Assembly: GCA_002633005.1 (NCBI GenBank)
Contig: NMRA01000298.1
Coordinates: 235,887 to 299,886 of the forward strand
DNA length: 64,000 bases
Reading direction: 5' to 3'
From: Phoronis australis
Lineage: Eukaryota; Phoronida; Phoronidae
Shown here: in pieces, positions 49,001 through 61,000 of the stretch
Numbering within the stretch: position 1 is the stretch's first letter
How the letters are laid out: every line of letters starts with the position of its first letter
Position numbers and translations under genes: made by a program
The notes under the pieces: model-generated
The model's input: only the letters and a program-made list of their open reading frames with translations
Told to the model about the DNA's origin: nothing
The model's database searches: none

Positions 49001-52000
49001 ACAACATGTTGGTCAGAGATCACGTGCTAAAAAAGCGAAGTGTTCGCGTAAGTTAGAAAGATACATGGATGCGCTTTAAGACCAGGCACATTCACCTTCC
49101 GACTGGACTATTTACTCACAAACGCTCCGATATGCCCGCTGTCTGTACCGTCGTTCACTGCCCACCACCACCATTGGTGAAAGTTGTACTCGGGCAGACG
49201 CTGGATACTACCGTCACGTGTCACAACTGTTGGAAAAAATAAAATACAATGTGCTAGGCATTCCCTACAAATCATAATAAAAAATCGTTTGAGCCCGACG
49301 GCGTAACATACCAGGGCCCGGTCTCCAATCTTTTTACTCGAAATGGAACTCGAAATTAGGTTTGGCATTTTGTACTCTACTTTTGGGCGAACTCAAGATA
49401 AGTGTCTATTATTCTATGCTCGAGTACACAATAACTTACGTAGATAATTTATTGCCCTTAGTTCACAATTTGTAAACCCAATATTAAAGCAATAAGTTCG
49501 AGTTTGAACTCGAAATTTCGAGTTTTTACTCGAGTTTGTAGCACGAATATAAGGGTCTTCAAGGGCAAATTTGAACTAGAAACTTCTATGTATAAACTGT
49601 AATGTATTCGAGCACAGTCTGATAACCAATTATCTTAAGTTTGCACAAAAGGAGCAGAGAAATTGACAAAAATAGTTTCGAGTTCGTTTCGAGTACAAAG
49701 ATTAGAGACCGGGCCCAGATGCCCTCATGTTTCTCATAATTGCATATGTATATACCCTGTAAGGCTCACAAAGTAGGAAATCAAAAATTACTGTGACAGC
49801 GCATGTTTGAACACTCAGTGAAACAGCATTTTGCCGTCCGTGAAGTATTTCTAACTGTATGATTTTATAAATGCCAAACAAAGACAAATGAGGTAAAAGC
49901 ACCATCAAAACATGTACTTCCAGAATTTAAAACTCGATTTCGTTTAAACATCTGTACCTGCACTGATGTCAAGGTCGTAACGAATCTCCTCCACGATGAT
50001 TTTACTTCTGGAGTTCCAGCCCGTGTAGCCATCCATTGAACCTGACTTTCTGGCAATGTGAATCTGAATGGATCTCCGTCCTGCTGCGATGTTATCGCAC
50101 AATCCTTCAACTGCCAGAACAAACAGAAACCATAAATTTTTGGATAAAATTGTTTTATATGTTTCACGGTGTCTTTAGAGTTCCAGAAAGGTTAGAAATC
50201 CTGCTGTCTAGAGGCATCTCAAGTTAAACTGACCTTTTAGTTTTCTTAAATCTTAGAGCCCGGAAAGACCACAGCGGTGGATGCAATGTTACTCGACTGG
50301 TGAAAGACGGAATGCCTTTTACGTCTGATCATCAAACGTCTGGGGAAAATGCTGAATAAAGGAGCAATGCTTACCACTTTAGCTCCGCGGTCAAACGATC
50401 GAAATATAGGAAAATTTGAATAGACGTTTTGGCAGGTTTCACGTCGTATTTCGTTAAAGACGTTGCTGATTATTGTAAAACCTCTTCTGCATTAAGGACT
50501 TGCCTTTACGGAATTGCTATGGTAATAAATCTTATCACGGTAGTCTATATTTTACGTTCTGATTAATCTTTGAAGAACACACTAAGGAAACCCTGAGAGA
50601 ACCACAAAAGTCGGCCACCATGTCGCCACTGGCAGGCTAACAATATAATGGCTGTCAAATTGCAGCAAGTTTACTTTAGTAAATTTGCTGTTAGAAATTA
50701 TCTCTATTTTTAATAAAATTATCAGAGAATGTAGTTCTGTTTAAGGAATGCATTTCTATCAATCAGACCAAAGCAATGTCACTGCAGGGTAAAATGGTTC
50801 TTTATTCTCTTGGCATGTTGCTACATGTAGCACGTGTGCTTCCTGGGTTTAAATTGCTAGTTTCTAAAGAGAAATGAAAATAATACGGTTGTAGATTTTT
50901 AGTTCATTCAGGTGTTTTCATGATGAAGAAAAATTTCACGGCATCAACTGTTACATGTATAATCCTATAATGCGATCGTTCATATTGGTCACACTCGGGG
51001 ATTTAAACTGCACCCTCTCTCGGTAAAATCAAAACAAAACAATACTACAGAAACGAGATGGCACTAGAAGCTGAATGCATTGCAACGGAACGGACAGTCA
51101 TGTGTTTCTCAGATTTTTTTCAAGTAAGACTTGAGGAACTTCGGATTCTTCTGTACCGTCTGTGCTTAAAGGCGAAGGCAACATTTTTGTGTAACTTTTA
51201 GCAAAATTAGGTTCGTTGATTTTTCCAGATATATTTTTCACTTAATTACACCTTTTTAAAACTTAATCAATTACTCGTCCTTTACTCCGGAAGTGACGTT
51301 TTGGGAGACAATAATTTTGCGCCATTTTCATTTCATATAGTCAGAATGTGAGAATTGAAAAAGAAAATGTCTTTGCCTTTAAGAAATAACTTCATGATGA
51401 ATGCAGGAATAAACAGAGAACGAAACCTAAGCCAAGCAAGACGTCAACATCAAATTTCCTAGTTTTGAAATTGACAACAAAAACGATTTGGCAATTGGTA
51501 TATAGTAACTGTCAACACGTGTTCAGTAGAGATCAATAATATTTAACTCGGCAGGGTGCAACGAGCCTGCATTCGGAGGTCTAAAGGACGGCAATTAGTG
51601 TTTGCCAGCAAGCCTGCATCATCGAACGTCAGCCATTGGGAGGTGTCCAGAAGCCCTCCTTCAGACGTTCAGGGAGTTAGAAGACAAAACATTTTGAACG
51701 TAAGGTATATTCCCGTTCACTTACTTCCTCCGGTTCCATCATGGGTGTGGTCAACAACGTTGCCGTCCCAGTGAGCGTAAATGCCATCTATGAGGCCAGG
51801 ACTAGTACAATCGTGGCCGTCAAACCGAATAAAGTAGCGCAGAGCGCCTTGTTGGTACATGTAAATATTGGAATGAAATAGAACGCGAATGGCAGTGTCG
51901 GATGCTCTTTTGTAGTAGTTGTACGTCTGAAATACAGCCGGATACTTTGTGAGGCAACAAATGCAGCAATGCAAGTTCAAAGTATAGGATTACGGTTATC

Positions 52001-55000
52001 CCAAAATGGCACCCTAGCCTTTGCTCCTTAAATATTTACTTCGAAATAATTAACAGTAGTAAAGAATTCTTTTCAATACAAATCTATTGTGAGTAGATGA
52101 CGTTTCTACCAAACTGGGAAATGGTAATGATCGTTCGCTGCCTTTTGGGGGCCTGTTTAAAATTCGCTTTAAGAACACTTGCAGGCAGGGAGAAAAGTTG
52201 TCAATCATTTCACTACGTGCGTCACTAGAGATGCATGTTACTGATGTTATCAGTGGTTCCTCTCGTTAGTTCCTCAATGCTGTTTGGACTATTGGTATAA
52301 ATGACATTCCAAATATCTTCGTAAATATACGTTAAGAGGACTCAAACCCAGGGCTGATGATCTACCATACAAATCCTTAAAAACTTACCAAACGCAGTAA
52401 GATAAAAGTGTCTCTTAAGTTTTTGCTTCTTAATAAACTTGTAGACCACGTGGGAAGGGGGTAAATAGCAACTACTTTGTAAAGGTGATGACAGATATTT
52501 TCATTTAATTGTATAAAAATGCATAAACTAAGAATGAAATGTCAGTAGGTGGTGAGTCGAAGTTGAAGTAGCACCAGTGACGCAATGGGCTTACCCGAAG
52601 AAATGCAAACAGTCATGAGACCCTGATTGGACTAGCGCCACCACAATGTGTGAGCATCGAGATCGGCAAATAGCCAATCGATATTCAATATTTGATGCTC
52701 ACCCAGAACCATTACTTTTTTAACATCTGAGTAGGTCAAGGGCATTTCTTACACTAACGCCACATCGTGACCCTCGAGTTTCCTTTACACCTGACCACGG
52801 TTTCGTCCAACATCTTAAATGCGTACATGCATCTAGGTAGAGTGAAAAGACAACTTCACATCCGTTTCCCAAGAAAGTTGACGGGAGAGTAAGAGATATT
52901 CAAACATTGTCGACGGACATCGACTGGATTGTCGAAAGATTACTATTATGCCATTCCCTAGGTATTCAAAATTAATAAAATCTCTAGCAGGGCCACCTGT
53001 GGCCGATTTTGGAGAGCGGTAAAAAATGCCGATGATTGTAATATTAATCCGGTCATTTTCAAGGCCAGCCATGTCCACAACCTGGTCACTGCATATACTG
53101 TTTGTTAGCCCTCATTACTAACAAAGAACTATTGCAAAGTCTTACCTCCATTGCAATTGCAATTTTTTGGTCTCTCACCCCGGCATCGTCTGACCAGTGA
53201 CACCGCGACTTTTACGATAAAAAGAATTTTGTGTCCAAACAACCCACCAAGCTTATATTCCATGCGGATGGCAGCAGCGTACATGTACCTGTATTGTCGA
53301 ATGCTGTGTGCTCCATTTACTCGCTGTTTCAAGATCAACCTGCATTTGGTGGTCGGGCTCAATAGATTGCAGTGTCATAACGGCTTGTTCACTCTACCTA
53401 GTTTTCCACCTGGCGAGTGCGCGCGCGCTGCGCATGCTTAACTCGAAACCGTGGACTTGCGCATTGAAAGAGCTAGCGGCTAGTTCAGTCAACTGTTGAC
53501 GCATTTCAATTGCGTGGCCTGAGCTGTCACCTCTGCTATAGTTCTATGGGTCGCGGAAAAGGCAAAAATAGTTAATACAAAAATCAACTCTAACTCGTGA
53601 TTTTGCCCTTTCCGCGCACTTAGCTATATGTAGTTTGATTTTCCATACGCGATTGATTTTTGCGAATTAGATTCAATTTTTATGAATTAGGATTGATTTT
53701 CTAAGCAAGATTGATTTTTGCGAATTAGGTTCGATTCTTTTATTAACTATTTCTTGCCCTTTCCACAGACAATATCGTTCACTTGAACCAGGCAGCTCAG
53801 CTCGCAACATTCCGTCTGCGGTGGTGCTTACATAGATATGACCGTTGTCTGCTCCATTCACACCAGTCCACGTGTATTGTTTGATGTTGAATCTGGATAA
53901 TTTCGGACAAGTTCCTAAAATGAAAATTCACGTTATTCGATTAAAGTTTTAACTTAAGAGCTGTACGGAAACTATGTTCTAAACGTGAATGTATCAATCG
54001 TGAAATGCGAATTGAAATATGGTTAATTGCTTAAGTGCACTTAGACACGCACCTCAAAAGCGGGGCAGGCTGGATTAAGTGTGGAGACGAGGGCAAACGG
54101 CAACGGGAATAGAAGGAGAGGGGGCGAACGGTGAAGACACAGGGAGTGCGCTGTAAAATTTTGAGGTCTATGAGGTACATGCTTATAAAATTTACATATA
54201 ACGATTCATATATGAATTTTGTCGCTTGTCTGCATGCAGCTACATGTACATGTGTCTGGCGGGTTAATCCACGGATTGCTTTTCAAAATATGGGCTAAAA
54301 TTGGATGAGATAATTGTGGTCGTAAACCAACCCGCCTGTTTAGCGCGGAGTTTCAAATTCAAAACACGAACAATAAGAAAAGCAAGTAACCAAAAATGGC
54401 TTTAAAATTAGAAAAGTAAATAGTAGCCGCCTTTTAATTTTTAAAGTCAACGCATTATAAGACAAATAAAAGTATAGGTTTTCTTCAGCATAGCGGCTAA
54501 ACCACGAGCATTAAATTGTTAATCGATTGGAACCGGTTAGTTGCAGTCTGGCTTAGGCTCGCTTAGGCGTTGGGGGTACAAAACCCCCGCATGGTGGTGT
54601 AGGAGTTGTCTCATGCACCAACCCTACCCTACATCGTAGCAAAATTTTGCCGTCAGTGAGGCTTTTGGTTGGCTTCAAGGTATTTCAGACATTTATTGCC
54701 ACACTAATGCGTGGAAGTTGTCCCGCACCACCCCCGAGCCCCCGCACTCATCAACGTTGTGGTCTTCATGGGTGAGGTCGTTGTCATCCCTCTAGCCGTC
54801 CCCCGATGGTTTGATATTGCCCGGCTACATCCTTTGTAGCGCCGTGACGTGTCTGGAGTGACGCTGCCAGTTTCAACGCTATGAAAACGGGAAGTTATGA
54901 TGCGGACGCGATTAAGCATGACGAATAATGATGATGTACTGAACGTTTTCATGCCGTGAAGGGGTAGTGGCACCGTTATTGAACAGCATAGCCTGTTGCT

Positions 55001-58000
55001 CCAAAATGGAGTCGAGTGGAATGTCCAAGTGATTAGACTTGCCATTTTAACCCCTCTAGTTGAACCAAGGCAGCACACAAGCAGATAATGAAAGGTGCAG
55101 CAAAATATATAGCTCTAATCAACGGTGTTGTTAAATGCTCCTTACCCGGGCACTGTCCCCATCTCCCATCGCTGTCGTAATTAGAAGTGGTCGCGCACCA
55201 CGGTTGATTGTGATCCGCCTCAATGCAAGCACTGTACGACATGCCTTTGTAAACGAAGGGAAACGTGCACGATGAGCCACCGGCATTACCTCCATAAGTT
55301 GGCAGGTTAGTATCTGTGAAAAGTGATATATCAATCCGTTTCGTGACGTACATTATGGTGCAAAGAGATTTGACATAATTGGATTATTTACAATTGGCTA
55401 AGCTTGTATTGCAATCACGTGTTTCCTGTTTGTTTTTGAATCGTTGAGTATCAGATCAGCTATGAGGAGAATATCCGTGGACCTGAGCTCCCTATCATGG
55501 TGTCATATCTACATGAGAATGGTTGGTGTCGGTTTAAAACCGTTTTAGCCGGATGATGGCACGACAAGCACACGAGCCTTTACCTGGACAATTTGATTAG
55601 ACTCACGTTTTTCAACAATGATGATATCCATTTGTCTTCGGGAGGTTTTAAAGACATGCTTCCCTGCTCTCCTTGCTTCAACTTTGTCACTAGCAAGACG
55701 TTTTACACATGGAGAAATGTTTGTACAAAGCAATTAATGTTGGCAGCCACTTCGCCCTATTTGCTGTGAGTTCATACATGTACCACGTGACTGCGTTGTG
55801 CGATAAGGACAAGTGCCACTCACCGAAAGATCGTCTCAGGTCATTTTCTTCTACAGTCATGGACACACCGTTGCCACCCCAGCCCGTCTGACCATCCACC
55901 ACATTGTATCCACTGCATGTACCGATACGAAACTTGACCACGATGTCACCGGAGATTGGTAAATCACAGATACCATCAACTGAAATTGCAAAAGCAGATG
56001 AATACATGACTTAAAATACGGAAGGATGGCTGGGTGGTTACCATTGTCTTACCGATCGAACTGTTGACGTAAATAGCTACAGGAGCTAACAATAATCCAT
56101 ATAAAATCCTTTCAGTTGCAACACAGATGCAAACATATCAGACTCTTACCGTTGGCAGGGCGATAATCATCCCTTGCTACGCCTTTGTACCACACTATCT
56201 CAATCTTCCCAGGCGAAGAGCATTCTTGATCGTTGAAAGTGAAGTACCAACGATTGCAGCAACCTCCGCAGTTATAACCGGCGCGAATGATACCTCGGAA
56301 ACGCACTCTCAGTGAGGTGAAGGAGTATTGTTTCTTGAAAGTTTTTGTCTGAAACATAGAGGCAGTAGAGTGCATAGCAACGGTAGCTTCAGTCAAGGTA
56401 GTTTGTTGCATTCGCCTAGTACACTTTTGACGGAGTCACTATAAGATCAAGGTATCTGTCCTCTTAAAAAGGGGCCCACTTGTATTAAGTTTCCACTACT
56501 TTTTGAGATAACTTTTCGGATAAACTCTCTAAGTATTCCGACAAGACGTTTATCTAAGCTCAGCATAATCCGACACAGTGGTCTCAACGTCTGTCTAGTT
56601 TATTTTGAAAACTTCCGCAAAGCCCCGCGGGAACAATTTATTTAAGCTTGAAGCAGTTAAAGATAGGCCATGTCGTCACAAATGACACCAGTTCACAAAT
56701 AAATATTAAACCCTTCTCTTAATTCATTAAGTAAGAGTGGGAATCCTTTGTAGAGTTTGGAACTAGCGGAGAGAACTGTGCTGTATGGATTTTTGTCGGG
56801 AATTCATCCCTTTGCACGGAAACTGGTCATGAATGCGTCACCCTATTGTGAGGCACGTCTCGTAGCTTTTCCATGGAAGTATATTCCCCCCGGATTCACA
56901 GAACTGTACCAACGCTTGACATTCTGGCAACGAAAATGGGGAGCATTCATACTGACAGGATGACATCACCACTGCTAATACGCTGTATATCGTTTTACAA
57001 CTGTTCATTCGGACATCATAGCTGTTCAATTAACTATCAGTGGCCGTCTGATTCCTCAGTTTAGGTATTGTGTGCGCTGCTGGGGTCTCGGTCTCAGTAC
57101 CGAAACAAGGTCATACGTTACACTAGCGGGACCTTTTGTCATCCCCGCTTTGCAATTACTAGCCTAACTCAACGCACTAATGTGTCTTTCTCGAACTGAC
57201 AAAGAGGCAAATTCATGAACTGAAATCACTCCGCGTTCATTTCGTCAACTTAATGATCATCTTTTATGACGTGTAAGCCAATGGCTCAGAATACCCAAAT
57301 AAGGCAAACGGTTTGCCAAACACTTGCAGGAAAAGCATTTAAGAACTCGGCTTCGCCAGAGAGAATAAAGAAAGGAAAATTTGCAACGGTCCAGAATCAA
57401 ATTGTTTTACTCGAAATCGAAGTCGAGTTGCATTATACGTTCTAATTGGATTAAAATTCAAAAACTGTCTATGATTCTGTGCTTAAATACATGTATATTA
57501 TGGTTTACATACATGTAGGTAATTGCGTAATTATATTTTGCACTTGGTGACCGTAGAATTAAAGCCATGAGTTCCCGTCTGAACTCGAAATCTGGAGTTT
57601 TTACCTTAAATCTAGTGTCTCTAATCCTGTCTGTACCTCAGATCTTAGAGTTATTAAGTACACTCATCCACGTAAACCATAATTTCTTCGAGTACAGAAT
57701 TAAAAACGCTCTGTGTTTGTAATTAAGTAGTCAAATATAGGTACATGTTAAAAGACTTCAATTTCACGTGAAAATGAACCTCCGTATTCAAAATAAATGA
57801 TTGCATTAAAGCATTGATTACATTGTTATAGAGTCACCAAGTCAAATTATCAACTTCATTTCCCAAAAAATGAAGGTTATCGCATGAGCTAACACATACA
57901 ATAAAGAAGTAAAAATGTGTCAACTTCAATCTTAAACCTATCAAAGTTATGGAAGAGGGAATATTACGCAATCAGTAAATTCACCAATCGAGTCCCAATG

Positions 58001-61000
58001 TGGATGTCGGAAATCAAAGTGCTGCTGTCTGTCCGGAAACAAGTTTCGGTTTAAGGCACTTATTGATATCACATTGGTTGTTTCTTGTTCCTTAAAAGCG
58101 ATCTCCGGACTAGAAAAACACTGACGATCTGTGACTTCTTCAGGTATCAGCAATAAAAACTTTTGAAGTCTTGTAATCACATCTAATTTGATTAAATGAA
58201 GGAAAAGTTTTAGAGTATTCCCATAGTGATGCCCTGCCGAAATCAAAACTCGTTTTTGGCAGAACTGTGGCAATGAATGAGGCTTTCAGATTGGGAAAAA
58301 TCTCAAGACTTACCAATAAAGCTGCGTTGTCGCTACCGGAACTGTAGTCCTTGTAGTAGTAATGTCTGATGTTAGCAACCGGAATTTCGTCACACTCTTT
58401 ATATGGCGCTGTGTTGGGCAAGAAAACATTAATATTGGACGTTGGTTTGATAAAAACTCATGTCTTGGGAGTATCAACATATTTCTACATTTAGGCATTT
58501 GTACATAAAGATTCAATGACAATTATTCACATGTGTCTACTGATACATTTACATATCAAATGGAAACAAACACTGTGATTGAACCACTGACTTTGATTAT
58601 TGACCACGCCTTTTGTTGAACGGTAAATTGGTCTGCTAGGAAGAGGATGGGCTCCCCAATCACTCCTACTATCCGTAACGGATCCGACACCATGCGCGTA
58701 CCCAGCATTCAATATGGGGGGCTCGAATTCCTGGCGTTGTGGAGTGAATTGCGTGTTTGCGCTTATTTAGGGGGCTTTTGTCCCATTTTCTGAGAATTTT
58801 TGTCTCTCGAACGTGGACCTTTTTGCCCACTTCGCTAAATGGCGAGGCTCGTTCGAGCCCCCCAAGCCCCCCTCCCCCATCTAGGTGCGCGCATGCCGAC
58901 ACCATAGTCACTCTACAGACGCAACCTCATGGATTCGTTCAGTTTCGCAAAGAGTATTCGAATGACAAACCTGGTCAAGTCACGTGCTTCATTTCCAGAG
59001 CATGGTGACATCTCGTGAAGTCTGCATACATGCGTGATCTTGCCAAACTCACAGGAAACTAGCCTCACGCTCTTCATCAATTGATCAAATAGTCTGATAG
59101 ACTGGCGGTTAATTGTGTTTTTCTCAGAATGTTTGCACATTATTGAAGGGAGTTTGAAATTGGTTATAGATCTGAAATAGCAGCTGACACTGATGATTTG
59201 ATTAATGTAACCCGGTGAAAACTGCATATAATTCCGACAAACGAGATTACCCAACGCCTATCACAGTTACGGTTGTGGAAGTGCCACAAGGGAATGGCCA
59301 ATATGGTGGAAGTTATTTGCACCAGTACCATAGCAGCAAGTTCTTTTCGATAAGGGTAAATTATCGCATCCCCGCTTATTACTCCTAAAAACCTATCAAA
59401 TCGCCCAACGTTTTATAAAGGTACCACTGCAACATGCGCGTCAAACAACCAAGAATGTGTGAAATAAAAAACATAAAATTATTTGACCGGAATCGCAAGC
59501 TTGAATACCACTGTTTATGAGAGCTATCCGTTGTCTTAATATTGGCAATACTATGTCGCGCTGCCATCCACGTCCATAGTATCAGGTTTGACTGTTGATT
59601 CATATTCACACTATCAAATACAAGTTGTGAAGAAATAGCTATTGGTTAGTAAATTCCTTCTGTAAAAAAGCCTTAAAGTTTATAAAAGTGGGTGATTATT
59701 GAAACCCGTCTCTCCGACCCTCGCATTGCAACGGTGATGACCGAGGATGTGTTCCGTAGACGCTTGTAACTCGCCAAACGTAAGATCACGCAGGCCTTTG
59801 CGAGGCATATCCATTTGGTACAAGCGAACCACCTACCCTTACAAAAATGAACTTAAGTTTTTCGCTGACAACTTAAATTTTTGGCGAAAAAGCTTAAGTT
59901 TTTGAAAAATAACTTAAGTTTTAGAGGAAAAACTTAAGTTCTTCCGAAAAACTTAAGTTTTTAAAAGAAACTTAAGTTTTAAAACTTAAAATCTTCCGAA
60001 AAACTTAAGTTTTTTTTCAGGTGCAAAACTTAAGTTTTCACAAATAAACTTAAGTTTCAAGTAATAACTTAACTTTCCATGAAAACTTAAGTTTTTTGTT
60101 CTAACAAAACTTAAGTTTTTCTGATAACTTAAGTTTATCACAAAACTTAAGTTTTTGTAATTTTAAAAACTTAAGTTTTCCTGACTTCCCAAGTTTTTCG
60201 CAAACTTTAGTTTTTCCAATCATAGAAACTTTAGTTTTGCCGACTCCTTAAGTTTTTCAGAAAAATGGATTTTTTCTAGGTTGGAATACTTAAGTTTTTG
60301 AAAAACTTAAATTTTCAGAACTTAATTTTTTGAAAAACTTAAGTTTTAAGAACTTAAGTTTTTAAAAAACTTAAGTTTTTGAGAACTTAAGGTATGAAAA
60401 CTTAAGTTCGTTCCAAAAAACTTGTTCCAAAATACTTAAGTTTTCGCCAAAAAAATTAAGTTTTTCGATGAAAACTTAGTTCATTTTTGTAAGGGTAGTC
60501 ACTCTAGCTTTTCTCGCGAATGTGTTAGTACGTTTACGGAATGCAGACGTATTCTAGCAAGCTACCTTTCGTTCTCGCTCGCTGGAACAGATAACCAACA
60601 TCACGCAGGTGTCGGTTCCACGAGACAGGAGATTGGCTGCAAGTTAACGACTGGGGGGAATTAATCACTTTACGCTATGATGTTTTATGCATGGCTCCAT
60701 ACGAATAAGGTAACAAACAGTAATGTTGCTTACAAACAGGTCCCTGTTAATCACGCAGGAAGCCAAAACGTGGTGAACTGCTTTTTGTCTCCGACCCATG
60801 TAGATGTTAAAAACAGGAGTCTATATTCATCAGCACCACCTTTATGTACATTGTAGTGAACATGAAGTCTCAAAGAGGCATGGAACGCGAAAGCTCGTCA
60901 AAAACAATTCCGGACGAAAGTATAGTCGCAACGTCTACTACAGGTTTATTCACTCCCCCTGTGCGGGAATTTCTAGAAAAAATTTAAAAAATCATGAATA

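Noticed and set aside
59836-60495. CRISPR array or plain satellite
   Set aside because: The spacing is short and irregular, and the array is bounded by inverted ends with TA flanks in an animal genome.
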